The translations under genes were made by a program, and so were the position numbers. From assembly GCA_901457705.2 (NCBI GenBank), contig LR590083.2:1736597-1800596 (forward strand): a stretch of DNA of 64,000 nt, written 5' to 3'. This document shows positions 1 through 8,582 of this stretch, piece after piece. The notes under the pieces are model-generated. The model was not told the DNA's origin, did no database searches, and saw only the letters and a list, made by a program, of their open reading frames with translations. Every line of letters begins with the position of its first letter. The first letter of the stretch is position 1. The DNA is from Beijerinckiaceae bacterium RH AL1 (GTDB lineage Bacteria; Pseudomonadota; Alphaproteobacteria; Rhizobiales; Beijerinckiaceae).

Positions 1-509
1 ATCGCGATCGCCGCCTCGAGCGTCGTCTCGATCACCTCGATGTCCTCGCCCTCCTCGACGAGGCCGCCGCCCTTGTCGATGCGATCCGCCTCCGTGTAGG
101 GCGCGACGAAGTAGTGCAGCCGCTCGGCGAAGGTGCCGGGCGAGGAATAGGCGACGAAGACGGGGCGCGGCGTGGCGGAGAGGCGGATGCCGGTCTCTTC
201 CTCGGTCTCCTTCTTGACGCGGGTCAGCGGGTCGGCGCCCTCGAGCTTGCCGGCGCAGGCCTCGACGAGCGTCTCGGACCCGCCCTTGAGGAAGGCGACG
301 CCGCGAAACTGGCGGATCAGGATGATCGTGCCGCGCGCGAGATCGTAAGGCAGGATCGCCACGCCGTCGTCGACGTTCAGGATCTCGCGCGTCGTCTCGC
401 TCATTGCGCCGTCGGTCCGGCGGCGGCGGAACACCACCCGCTCCAGCGGCGAGAAATTGCCGCCGATCACCTCGCGGCTCAGGATCTCCGGCTTGTTCGA
501 TGGCGGCAT
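1..509 (-). CDS. Nudix hydrolase, NudK/ADP-ribose pyrophosphatase-like (3' end outside window)
   Basis: The protein reads leftward from ATG 509 and runs off the window at position 1. Its N-terminus has the beta-rich lead-in usual for NudK-type enzymes (ILSREVIGGNFSPLERVVF), then a variable Nudix box GKLEGADPLTRVKKETEEET followed by GI. The EExxG core that binds the metal is present. The family hydrolyses nucleoside-diphosphate sugars or ADP-ribose. The substrate cannot be fixed here. The start overlaps the stop of the NAD kinase gene (TGATG), so the two are probably translationally coupled. That coupling and the NAD-related partner make a nucleotide-housekeeping role plausible. Confidence 0.85.
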   Translation of the reverse strand, partial: MPPSNKPEILSREVIGGNFSPLERVVFRRRRTDGAMSETTREILNVDDGVAILPYDLARGTIILIRQFRGVAFLKGGSETLVEACAGKLEGADPLTRVKKETEEETGIRLSATPRPVFVAYSSPGTFAERLHYFVAPYTEADRIDKGGGLVEEGEDIEVIETTLEAAIA

Positions 510-1300
510 CAGGGCCCGAACTGCTCGCGCAGGATGCGCTCGTCGAGCGAATGGCCGGGATCGTGCAGCAGCACGAGGCCGGTCTCGATGTCCATCTCGA
601 TGACGACGTGGATGACGTGGCGGACCTCGAAATGGTCGGCGACGGCCGACACGGGCCGCTTCGTCGCCTCGATCACCTCGATCTCGATGCGCGCGGTGTC
701 GCGCAGCAGCGCGCCGCGCCAGCGCCGCGGCCGGAACGCCGAGATCGGCGTGATGGTCATCAGCGAGGTGTTGAGCGGCAGGATCGGGCCGCCGACCGAC
801 AGGTTGTAGGCGGTCGAGCCGGCGGGCGTCGCGGCGAGCACGCCGTCGGCGATCAGCTCGTCGAGCCGCTCGACGCCGTCGATCGAGATCTTCAGCTTCG
901 CCGCCTGGTAGGTCTGGCGCGACAGGAAGACCTCGTTGATCGCGCGGCCCTCCGACACCTCGCCCGACTCGGAGGTGGCGCGCATTACGAGCGGATGGAT
1001 GATCGAGGGCTGGGCGACGTCGAGCCGCGCGCGCAGGTCGATGTCGCGCCACTCGTTCATGAGGAAGCCGACGGAGCCGTGGTTGATGCCGAAGATCGGC
1101 ACCGGCTTGTCCATGAAGCGATGCAGCGTCTGCAGCATCATGCCGTCGCCGCCGAGAGCGACGACGACGTCGGCCTCGGCCTCGGAGGCGCAGCCGTAGC
1201 GGGCGATGAAGGCGTCGCGGGCGCGGTCCGCATCGGGCGTGCCCGACGACAGGAACGCGATGCGCTCGAAGCGATGGCCGTCGCCGGGCTCGTCAGGCAT
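509..1300 (-). CDS. nadK: NAD kinase
   Basis: This 263-residue protein phosphorylates NAD to NADP with ATP or polyphosphate in the cytosol. It shows the diagnostic GGDG motif at residues 50-53 (VVALGGDGMMLQTLH), GINHGSVGFLMN just after it, the NE motif in RAINEVFLS, and the TPAGSTAYNLSVGGPI loop. Length and motif spacing match the short alphaproteobacterial form. It overlaps the downstream Nudix gene by one base (TGATG), so the two form an operon. Nothing looks abnormal. Confidence 0.97.
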   Translation of the reverse strand: MPDEPGDGHRFERIAFLSSGTPDADRARDAFIARYGCASEAEADVVVALGGDGMMLQTLHRFMDKPVPIFGINHGSVGFLMNEWRDIDLRARLDVAQPSIIHPLVMRATSESGEVSEGRAINEVFLSRQTYQAAKLKISIDGVERLDELIADGVLAATPAGSTAYNLSVGGPILPLNTSLMTITPISAFRPRRWRGALLRDTARIEIEVIEATKRPVSAVADHFEVRHVIHVVIEMDIETGLVLLHDPGHSLDERILREQFGP

Positions 1301-1354
1301 CGGGGCGTCTCGTGGGGAGGAGGACGGGCTCTCGATGGCGTCGCCTCCGCTCTC

Positions 1355-1603
1355 TCAGTAGCGCGCGCGCAGCCCGTGCCGGCGATGGCGGTGGTGCACG
1401 AGCGGCACCGGCGGCGCGTCCTCATGGATGTAGCCGCCCGGCTCGTTCAGGTAGAGGTCGACCTGATCGGTCGAGGCGGTGGCGATGCAGCGGCCGTAGC
1501 TCGGCTCGAAGCCGGGGCTGCAGTAGTATTCGGCGCGCGCCGGCGCGGTCCCAGCGGCGGCGGCCGTTGCGAGGACGAGGGCGAGAAAGGCGCTGCGACG
1601 CAT
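1355..1603 (-). CDS. small secreted hypothetical protein
   Basis: 82 residues. The first 24 form a clear Sec signal peptide (MRRSAFLALVLATAAAAGT, cleavage after ARA). The mature part starts EYYCSPGFEPSYGRC, so it carries two cysteines that could pair in the periplasm, and ends in a His/Arg-rich tail (VHHRHRRHGLRARY). I do not recognise a named family. Short Cys-containing secreted proteins of this shape are common in Hyphomicrobiales. It lies 54 bases upstream of nadK on the same strand and could be cotranscribed. Confidence 0.7.
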   Translation of the reverse strand: MRRSAFLALVLATAAAAGTAPARAEYYCSPGFEPSYGRCIATASTDQVDLYLNEPGGYIHEDAPPVPLVHHRHRRHGLRARY

Positions 1604-1793
1604 GCTGGGGTCCCGGTGGCGGCTGACCGCCGTTCTAAGAAACAGCCTAGCCGATCCTCGCCCGCCGACCTAGCCCCTTGCCGGCGTTCGCCCTCGCCTG
1701 TTGCGCGCGGGCCGCGGCGACGCGCCCCCTGTCGCTTTCCGGCGGCCGCCACACGTATAGTTGCGTGCAGCATCGATCGCGGAGAGATCGGCC

Positions 1794-2111
1794 ATGTCGT
1801 GCAAGACCATGTCGCTATCGAGCGTTTCGCTCAAGACTACGTCGTTGAAGACCGGCGTCACTGCTCTCGTGCTCGCCCTCGCGCTGGCCGCTCCCGTGGG
1901 GGCGCAAGCCTTCACCGGCGTCGGCGGCTGCTCCGGGCTTCCCGAATATTACCGGGCGGTCGGCGCGCTGCAGGGCGGCATGGAGAGCGCCTGCGCCATG
2001 ACCGCGGCGGAGGCGCGCCACATCCTGTTGAACTACGGCGGCGTTCCCGGCGAGGCGCAGCCCGCGGTGCCGCCTCCCGCGCATCACCGGTCCCGGCGGA
2101 CCGTGCGGTAG
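1794..2111 (+). CDS. small secreted hypothetical protein
   Basis: 105 residues from ATG 1794. That start is preferred over an upstream in-frame ATG at 1761 because GGAGAG lies 8 bases before it. The N-terminus is long and Ser/Thr-rich, then a hydrophobic stretch (TALVLALALAAPVGAQA) gives a signal peptide. The mature part contains two cysteines and ends in a proline- and histidine-rich basic tail. No family is recognised. It is transcribed divergently from the 1355-1603 gene, so the 190-base gap should hold promoters for both. Confidence 0.6.
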   Translation: MSCKTMSLSSVSLKTTSLKTGVTALVLALALAAPVGAQAFTGVGGCSGLPEYYRAVGALQGGMESACAMTAAEARHILLNYGGVPGEAQPAVPPPAHHRSRRTVR

Positions 2112-2173
2112 CGCGGGCCTAACGTCGCCCTAGAGCGTATCTCGATCTTCTGGAATGAGGCCGCTCTTCAATC

Positions 2174-2277
2174 CCTCATGGTGAGGAGCGCGGAGCGCGT
2201 CTCGAACCGGGAGGATCCAGGTTGCTCGATCCGTGGACAGCCGTTGTTCGACTCGCTGCGCGCGGCTCACCATGAGG
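2174..2277. repeat. intergenic palindromic repeat
   Basis: CCTCATGGTGAG (2174-2185) is matched by its exact reverse complement CTCACCATGAGG (2266-2277). The similarity continues inward for about 16 more bases (GAGCGCG...GTCTCGAAC against GTTCGAC...CGCGCGGCTC) with small gaps. This is the layout of the dispersed intergenic repeats seen in many Hyphomicrobiales genomes. It sits between the convergent ends of the 1794 and 2312 genes, where it could fold in RNA and help terminate both. Confidence 0.6.
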
Positions 2278-2311
2278 CTACTGGGGCGCGTCGACCAACC
2301 TGGGATGCACT

Positions 2312-4201
2312 CTAGTCGTCCGCCGTCGCCTTGATGTCGAGCGAGTCGAGCAGCGCGCCGGGGTCGGCGAGCATGGCGACGGCGCCGATGCCGAGGCCTT
2401 CCTTCGAGCCGAGCGAGACGTGCAGCGTCCGCGGGTCGGCGATGAACTTCGCCACCGCATCGCCGATCGTCCTTATGCCCTGGCCGTCGCCGAGCATGGT
2501 CGGCAGCTTGGTCTTGAAGAAGTCGACGCCGAAGGCGCGCTCCTCGGCGATGCTGATGCCGTCCTGCTGCGCCTTCAACGCCAGCGCCTTGTCGAACAGG
2601 CCGGCGTTGGCGAGCCTGATGTCGAGCGTCTTGGCGAGCACCGCGATCGCCGAGGCCTGCGACACCGCGGGATCGGTCGAGAGCAGGTCCGGCGAGACGT
2701 TGACGAGGCGCAGCGTCAGCTCGATCGAGCCCATGGCCGGCTCGTCGAGCGACAGCTTGTGGATCGTCAGCTCCTGCGCGCCGACGTCGTAGCTCGAGGT
2801 GAAGGCCCCCGAGAGCGTGGCGTGCCGGTAGCCCATGTCGGTCAGCGCGCGCGTCGCGGTGCTGTCGGGCGTTAGATCGATCCCGAGGTTGCGCATGCTC
2901 GCCGCGCCGCTCGAGGGGATCGTGCTGGGGCCGCCTTCCTGCGCGAGCGAGAGATGGCCGATCGTCAGCTTGACCGGCGTTGCTCCCTGCGCCGTGACCT
3001 CCATGACGATCGTGTCGAGATCGAGCTTGCCCGGCCGCGCGGAGACGCGCGAGGCGGCGGCGTTCTCGGGGATCGTCACGGCGCCGAGGTCGGCGCTGCC
3101 GACGGCGAGCTTGGCGGTCGGGCCCGCGAGCGAGAAGCTGCGCAGGTGCAGCGCGCCGATCTTGCCGGCGCCGAAGCCTTGCAGGCCGAGCTCGGCCACC
3201 GAAAGCTTGGTGTCGCCGTCGGCATTGGTGCCGTGCAGGGCGGCATCGTGCACGTCGAGAGTCGCGACGGTGAAGCTCTGCGCGAGGTCGGCGAGCAGCA
3301 GCGCCGAGGCGGCGTTGCTGCCTGGCGCGACGGCGGCGTCGGCGACGTCCGCCGACAGCGGGCGTCCGGCGACGCCGGTCGCGGCGATCGAGCCGATGTC
3401 GACGCCAGCGGTGTGCACGGCGTTGGCGAGCGACAGCCTCTCGACGACGAGCTTGTCGAAGAGCGGCTTCTGCGGCTCGGCCGCATCGGTGCGGCGCGCC
3501 AGCGCGACATGCGCGAGCTGGGCGAGATCGACGTTGGCGGCCTCGCTGGGCCCGCTCGCGAGATTGGCCGCGTCCTGCCCGGCCATGATGGCCAGCGAGG
3601 CGTCGGCGGCGCTGGCGGCCGATGCCTTGCCGGCGACGACGTTGGCGAGCGCCACCTTGTGGATCACAGCGTGGCGCTCGGAGCCGGCCGTCGTGTCGTC
3701 GATCGCGATCTCGGGAATCGCCACGGCGCGGGCGTTCAGCTTAGCGAAGCGTGCTTCCAGCGTGCCCGACGCCTTCGCGTCGACGAGCGCATCGAGGCCG
3801 GCCTGCGTCAGGTCGGTGCCGGCGAGCTGGATGCTCTTGAAGCGGTAGGTCGTCGCGCCGTTCACGACGCTGACGTTGTCGGCTGAGACGGTGTTCGATC
3901 CCGCCGGCGCCGTCGACGCGTCGGCGAACGCGGCGACCGGCGCGAAGACATGCGCGAGACGGCTGAGCGGCGTGGGGTAGGGCAGGCGCAGCCGGCCGAT
4001 CGCCAACGCGCCGTCGCTGATGCCGTCGAGCACGACCTCGCCGCTCAGCGGGCTGACGCGCCAGCCGGCGACCTTCAGGCCGGGATGCGCTGCGAGGAAG
4101 CCGGCGACGCGGAGCTGCGTTGCGGCGGTGAAGGCTGCCTGCGTGCCGACGAGGCCGAGGCAGAGGCCGGCCGTGCCGAGCCAGAGGGTGAGGCGTGACA
4201 C
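2312..4201 (-). CDS. AsmA-like periplasmic protein of unknown function
   Basis: 629 residues with an N-terminal signal or anchor (LTLWLGTAGLCLGLVGTQAA) followed by a long Ala/Asp/Leu-rich body. The body is rich in repeated beta-strand patterns of the type LSVAELGLQGFGAGKIGALH, as in AsmA/TamB/DUF-type envelope proteins. I see no catalytic motif. It starts 6 bases after the erpA stop, so it is almost certainly in an operon with erpA. The resemblance to AsmA is structural impression only. An envelope role is inferred. Confidence 0.65.
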   Translation of the reverse strand: MSRLTLWLGTAGLCLGLVGTQAAFTAATQLRVAGFLAAHPGLKVAGWRVSPLSGEVVLDGISDGALAIGRLRLPYPTPLSRLAHVFAPVAAFADASTAPAGSNTVSADNVSVVNGATTYRFKSIQLAGTDLTQAGLDALVDAKASGTLEARFAKLNARAVAIPEIAIDDTTAGSERHAVIHKVALANVVAGKASAASAADASLAIMAGQDAANLASGPSEAANVDLAQLAHVALARRTDAAEPQKPLFDKLVVERLSLANAVHTAGVDIGSIAATGVAGRPLSADVADAAVAPGSNAASALLLADLAQSFTVATLDVHDAALHGTNADGDTKLSVAELGLQGFGAGKIGALHLRSFSLAGPTAKLAVGSADLGAVTIPENAAASRVSARPGKLDLDTIVMEVTAQGATPVKLTIGHLSLAQEGGPSTIPSSGAASMRNLGIDLTPDSTATRALTDMGYRHATLSGAFTSSYDVGAQELTIHKLSLDEPAMGSIELTLRLVNVSPDLLSTDPAVSQASAIAVLAKTLDIRLANAGLFDKALALKAQQDGISIAEERAFGVDFFKTKLPTMLGDGQGIRTIGDAVAKFIADPRTLHVSLGSKEGLGIGAVAMLADPGALLDSLDIKATADD

Positions 4202-4207
4202 GCGGCG

Positions 4208-4567
4208 CTAGATGGCGAAGCTCGTGCCGCAGCCGCAGGAGGCGGTGGCCTGCGGATTGTGAATCTTGAAGGCGCGGCCCATCAGGTCGTCGACGAAATC
4301 GATGCTGGAGCCGCGCAGATACTCGAGCGAGGTCTGGTCGATCAGCACCGTCGCGCCGTCGCGCTCGAGCACGAGGTCGTCCGGCTCGCGCGCAGTGACG
4401 ATGTCGTAGGTGTACTGGAAGCCCGAGCAGCCGCCGCCGTCGACGCCGACGCGCAGCGCCGCGTTCGGCGATTCGCCCGCCAGGATCTCGGCGACGCGCT
4501 TGGCGGCCGACGCCGTGATGGCGACGGGAAGGTCGAGGGCCGGGTCGAGGTCGATGGTGTCGGTCAT
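4208..4567 (-). CDS. erpA: iron-sulfur cluster insertion protein ErpA
   Basis: 119 residues of the A-type carrier (HesB/IscA) family, which passes Fe-S clusters to apoproteins. The three cluster cysteines are present: Cys47 in VDGGGCSGFQY and Cys111/Cys113 in TASCGCGTSF. The start at 4567 (MTDTIDLDPA) is preferred over the in-frame extension to 4654, whose Arg/His-rich leader does not look like the family. The gene is divergent from dgt across about 120 bases and leads into the AsmA-like gene. Confidence 0.93.
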   Translation of the reverse strand: MTDTIDLDPALDLPVAITASAAKRVAEILAGESPNAALRVGVDGGGCSGFQYTYDIVTAREPDDLVLERDGATVLIDQTSLEYLRGSSIDFVDDLMGRAFKIHNPQATASCGCGTSFAI

Positions 4568-4691
4568 GATCGATCCGTGATGGTGGGGACAGCGCGAGCG
4601 GCGCGCTTGCCACCTCTTGGCATCAAAGATACGTGCCCACCGACGCGTCCGCAACCGGGCGAGCCGCCGCCCACCGTGCGAGGAGCCTGGC

Positions 4692-5894
4692 GTGGAGAGA
4701 GCGCCCTACGCCGCCGACCCCGCGGCCAGCGCCGGCCGACTCATCGCGGAGCCCGGCTCGCGCACGCGCTCCGACTTCCAGCGCGACCGCGACCGCATCA
4801 TCCACTCGACCGCCTTCCGCCGGCTCGCGCACAAGACGCAGGTCTTCGTCCCGCACGAGGGCGACCACTACCGCACGCGGCTGACGCACTCGATCGAGGT
4901 CGGCCAGCTCGCCCGCGCGCTCGCCCGCTCGCTTCGCCTCGACGAGGACCTCGCCGAGGCGATCGCGCTGGCGCACGACCTCGGCCACACGCCGTTCGGC
5001 CATACCGGCGAGGAGGCGCTGGAGGCCGCGCTCGCCGACCACGGCGGCTTCGACCACAACGCGCAGACGCTGCGCATCGTCACCAAGCTCGAGCGCCGCT
5101 ACGCCGCCTTCGACGGCTTGAACCTCACCTTCGAGGCGATCGAGGGTCTCGCCAAGCACAACGGCCCGCTCGTCGCCTGGGACGGCACGCCGGTGAAGGC
5201 CCACACGCGGCACGGGCTGCCCGGCATCTTCCTGGAGCTCGACGCGGTGCGCCCGCTCGACCTCGCCCGCTGGCCATCGGCGGAGGCGCAGTGCGCCGCG
5301 CTGGCCGACGACATCGCCTACGACGCGCACGACATCGACGACGGCCTGCGCGCCGGCCTGTTCTCGCTCGACTCCTGCCGCGCGGTGCCGTTCCTCGACG
5401 TGCTGCTCGACGAGATCGAGACGCGCCATCCCGGCCTCGACGACAACCGCGTGGTGCACGAGCTGACGCGCCGGGTGATCACCCGCTTCGTCGAGGATGC
5501 GATCGCCGAGAGCGGCGCCCGGCTGGCCGGCTGCGCGAGCCTCGAGGCGGTGCGCGGCCTCGGCCACGCCGCGGTGGCCTTCTCGCCGGCGATGGCGGCG
5601 GCGGAAGCGGCCATCAAGCGCTTCCTTTGGGAGAACATGTACCGCCACCCGGCGATCGTGACGATCCGCGAGGGCGCCGCGGCGATCGTGCGCGACCTCT
5701 TCGCGCTCTACCGCGCGCGCCCGACGCTGATGCCGCAGGAATGGGCCTCGCGCCTCGGTCCCGACGACGGTGGCGGCCGCCGCGAGCGCCTCGTCGCCGA
5801 CTACATCGCCGGCATGACCGACCGCTACGCCATCGCCGAGCACCGCACGCATTTTTCCGCGACGCCGGAGCTGCGGTATGGGCGGGGGCGGTAG
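4692..5894 (+). CDS. dgt: deoxyguanosinetriphosphate triphosphohydrolase-like protein
   Basis: HD-domain dNTPase that removes triphosphate from deoxynucleotides. It has [17 protein letters not shown], the HD-superfamily histidine in [14 protein letters not shown], and the metal site [18 protein letters not shown] chose GTG 4692 (about 400 residues) because AGGAG lies 6 bases upstream and the protein then begins [10 protein letters not shown], as in rhizobial homologues. A TTG at 4617 would add 25 basic residues. In many alphaproteobacteria this gene directly precedes argS. Here a toxin-antitoxin pair lies between them. Confidence 0.94.
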   Translation: MERAPYAADPAASAGRLIAEPGSRTRSDFQRDRDRIIHSTAFRRLAHKTQVFVPHEGDHYRTRLTHSIEVGQLARALARSLRLDEDLAEAIALAHDLGHTPFGHTGEEALEAALADHGGFDHNAQTLRIVTKLERRYAAFDGLNLTFEAIEGLAKHNGPLVAWDGTPVKAHTRHGLPGIFLELDAVRPLDLARWPSAEAQCAALADDIAYDAHDIDDGLRAGLFSLDSCRAVPFLDVLLDEIETRHPGLDDNRVVHELTRRVITRFVEDAIAESGARLAGCASLEAVRGLGHAAVAFSPAMAAAEAAIKRFLWENMYRHPAIVTIREGAAAIVRDLFALYRARPTLMPQEWASRLGPDDGGGRRERLVADYIAGMTDRYAIAEHRTHFSATPELRYGRGR

Positions 5895-5897
5895 GGT

Positions 5898-6326
5898 TTA
5901 CGCGGACCAGGGATCGAGGACGCTGAAGCCGCATTCGGCGAAATCCGCGACGTCGCGGGTGACGAGCGTCGCGTTGTTCGCGGCGACGATCCCGGCGATT
6001 TGCGCGTCCATCGGCTGCAGCGGGCGCCCGGCACCACGTCGCGCGGCGAAGAGACGAGCAAACTGTGCCGCCGACGCACTGTCGAATGCGAGGATCTGTG
6101 ACGGCGCGAAGCGAGCGAACACGCGCGTCGCCGCAGCACGTAGGTCGTCGCGCCGGCGACCAGCCGGAAGCAAGGCTATGCCCACAAGAAGCTCGGCCTC
6201 GCTGACCGCGGTCGTGAAGATCTCGTCAGAAGATTGGGCGTTCATCCAGAGGAGCACCGACGAAGCCGGTCGCGGTCGCATCAGCTCCGACAGAACGTTC
6301 GTATCGAGCACGAGCACGGCGCTCAA
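5898..6326 (-). CDS. PIN-domain toxin (VapC/FitB type)
   Basis: 142 residues. The PIN-domain acidic residues are visible: Asp8 in VLDTNVLSELMRP, the Glu in AVSEAELLVGIALLPAG, and the Asp pair in PMDAQIAGIVAANNATLVTRDVADF. The arrangement is closest to FitB-like toxins. Such proteins are Mg-dependent ribonucleases that act on RNA when the antitoxin is lost. The ATG overlaps the antitoxin stop by 4 bases (ATGA), giving a standard antitoxin-first operon. It ends 3 bases from the dgt stop, convergently. Confidence 0.92.
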   Translation of the reverse strand: MSAVLVLDTNVLSELMRPRPASSVLLWMNAQSSDEIFTTAVSEAELLVGIALLPAGRRRDDLRAAATRVFARFAPSQILAFDSASAAQFARLFAARRGAGRPLQPMDAQIAGIVAANNATLVTRDVADFAECGFSVLDPWSA

Positions 6327-6571
6327 TCGAACGTCGGGGGCTCGCGATCCGGGAGCTTCCTCAGCCAGTCGAGATCGAGCTCGACGCCCCCGAGCTTCGC
6401 GAATTCCTCGTGAAGGGCCTGTCCCAGATTCTGATCGGGCAGGGCGGTGCGAGAGAGAAGCGCCGTGCCGAGCACCTCGCGCGCCTCGTCCTCCGGCGAA
6501 TGGCCGTTGGCGGCGGCGCGCTCGCGAAGTCGCGCCTCGATCGCGTCGTTGTCGATCTTGACAGTCAGCAT
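6323..6571 (-). CDS. FitA/VapB-like ribbon-helix-helix antitoxin
   Basis: 82 residues from ATG 6571. An upstream in-frame extension to 6685 is Arg/Gly-rich and is rejected. The N-terminus LTVKIDNDAIEARLRERAA then SPEDEAREVL is the FitA-type DNA-binding ribbon-helix-helix pattern. The C-terminal half is acidic and should wrap the toxin. It precedes and overlaps the PIN toxin. Antitoxins of this kind autoregulate their operon together with the toxin. Confidence 0.9.
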   Translation of the reverse strand: MLTVKIDNDAIEARLRERAAANGHSPEDEAREVLGTALLSRTALPDQNLGQALHEEFAKLGGVELDLDWLRKLPDREPPTFD

Positions 6572-6698
6572 GTCGCGGCTCCGGCCGTCACAAGCTAAGC
6601 CCCCGCCCAGGCCCCGGCAACACGCCGATCTTTGACGCCCCCGTCGAAATCCCCTACCGCCTCGCGCAGCCGCAGGTCGCGCCAAGCCCCGATATCAC

Positions 6699-8474
6699 AT
6701 GAACATCTTCGCCCGCTTCCACGATCGCGTCGCCGCGATCCTTTCCGACATCGTCGCGCAGGGCCGGCTGCCGGCCGATCTCGATCTGGCGCGCTTCGTC
6801 GTCGAGCCGCCGCGCGATGCCGCGCACGGCGATCTCGCGGTCAACGCGGCCATGGTCTACGCCAAGGAGGCGAAGGCGGCGGGCATCGCCAACCCGCGTC
6901 AGCTGGCGATCGAGATCGCCGCGGCGCTGGCCACGCAGGACGATGTCGACCAGGCCGAGGTCGCCGGCCCGGGCTTCATCAACATCCGGCTGCAACCCAC
7001 TGTGTTCGCAGAGGTCTTGCGCGTTGCGCTGGCCGATCCCGCCGGCTTTGCGCGGGAGACCGGGACGACCGAGGCCGCCCCAGTGAACATCGAGTACGTG
7101 TCGGCCAACCCGACCGGGCCGATGCATGTCGGGCACGGCCGCGGCGCGGTGTTCGGCGACGCGCTGGCGCGGCTGCTGACCTTCGCTGGCCGGCAGGTCA
7201 CCAAGGAATACTACATCAACGACGCCGGGGCGCAGGTCGACAAGCTCGCGCACGCCGCCTTCGCACGCTACCGCGAGGCGCTCGGCGAGGCGATCGACCT
7301 CGACACGCTCGCCTATCCCGGCGACTACCTGAAGCCCGTCGGCGCGGCGCTTGCCGCGCAGCACGGGGCGGCGCTGAAGGCGATGCCGGAGGCCGAGTGG
7401 CTGCCGATCGCCCGCGAGGCGGCGATCGCCGCGATGATGGCGATGATCCGCGACGACCTCGCGGCGATCGGCATCGCGCACGACGTGTTTTTCTCGGAGC
7501 GGACGCTGATCCACGGGCCCGGCGGCGATGCCGTCGCCGCCGCCATCGCGACGCTGCGGGCGAAGGACCTCGTCTACGTCGGCCACCTGCCGCCGCCGAA
7601 GGGCAAGCCCGACGACGACTGGGAGGATCGCGAGCAGACGCTGTTCCGCTCCACCCGGTTCGGCGACGACGTCGACCGGCCGCTTCTGAAGTCCGACGGC
7701 GGCTACACCTACTTCGCCAGCGACATCGCCTACCACAAGGTGAAGATGGACCGCGGCGCCACCGACCTCATCGACGTGATGGGCGCCGACCACGGCGGCT
7801 ACGTGAAGCGCATGCAGGCGGCGGTGCGGGCGCTCTCCGACGGCAAGGCGACGCTCGACGTCAAGCTCGTTCAGCTCGTGCAGCTGATGCGCGCCGGCGA
7901 GCCGGTGAAGATGTCGAAGCGCGCCGGCACCTTCGTGACGCTGCGCGAGGTCGTCGACGAGGTCGGCGTCGACGCCGTGCGCTTCATGATGCTGTTCCGC
8001 AAGAACGACGCGCCGCTCGAGTTCGACCTCGCCAAGGTGATCGAGCGCTCCAAGGACAATGCGGTCTTCTACGTGCAGTACGCCTATGCCCGCACACGGG
8101 CGGCGCTGCGCAACGGGCAGAAGATCTTCCCCGATCTCGACGTCTCGCCCGCCGCGCTCGCCAAGGCCGACTTCGGCCTGCTGACGGATGCCGGCGAGAG
8201 CGCGCTGCTGCGCGAGATCGCCGCCTTCCCGCGCCTCGTCGAAGCGGCGGCGGCGGCGCATGAGCCGCATCGGCTCGCGTTCTACCTCTACGATTTAAGC
8301 TCGGCGTTTCATGCCCATTACACGCGCGGCAGTCGCGAGCAGCCACAATTACGCTTTGTTTACGAAGAAAGTAGAGAAATGACTTGTGCGCGTCTGGCGT
8401 TGGTCTCGGCCATCGGCGGCGTCATTGCGACGGGGTTGGGCATTTTAGGCGTGTCCGCACCCGACGAGATGTGA
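6699..8474 (+). CDS. argS: arginine--tRNA ligase
   Basis: 591-residue class Ia synthetase that charges tRNA-Arg. It has the HIGH-type motif as HVGH at residues 143-146 ([15 protein letters not shown]), a KMSK loop near residue 403 ([13 protein letters not shown]), and an ALPHA-type C-terminal anticodon domain ending [13 protein letters not shown]. It is full length. The last 60 codons (from about 8290) use many A/T-ending codons, unlike the rest of the gene, although the protein sequence there remains typical. It heads the argS-SPOR-nagZ-scpAB-tat block. Confidence 0.98.
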   Translation: MNIFARFHDRVAAILSDIVAQGRLPADLDLARFVVEPPRDAAHGDLAVNAAMVYAKEAKAAGIANPRQLAIEIAAALATQDDVDQAEVAGPGFINIRLQPTVFAEVLRVALADPAGFARETGTTEAAPVNIEYVSANPTGPMHVGHGRGAVFGDALARLLTFAGRQVTKEYYINDAGAQVDKLAHAAFARYREALGEAIDLDTLAYPGDYLKPVGAALAAQHGAALKAMPEAEWLPIAREAAIAAMMAMIRDDLAAIGIAHDVFFSERTLIHGPGGDAVAAAIATLRAKDLVYVGHLPPPKGKPDDDWEDREQTLFRSTRFGDDVDRPLLKSDGGYTYFASDIAYHKVKMDRGATDLIDVMGADHGGYVKRMQAAVRALSDGKATLDVKLVQLVQLMRAGEPVKMSKRAGTFVTLREVVDEVGVDAVRFMMLFRKNDAPLEFDLAKVIERSKDNAVFYVQYAYARTRAALRNGQKIFPDLDVSPAALAKADFGLLTDAGESALLREIAAFPRLVEAAAAAHEPHRLAFYLYDLSSAFHAHYTRGSREQPQLRFVYEESREMTCARLALVSAIGGVIATGLGILGVSAPDEM

Positions 8475-8582
8475 CCCGCAGCGCTGACGTGAACCCGACG
8501 GGGGATGTCGGATGTTTCGGCGGGCTTGACCCGCGAGCTTAAGCGTTAGCGCGACGCCTCAGTCGCCGCACGAGGTCAGAGT

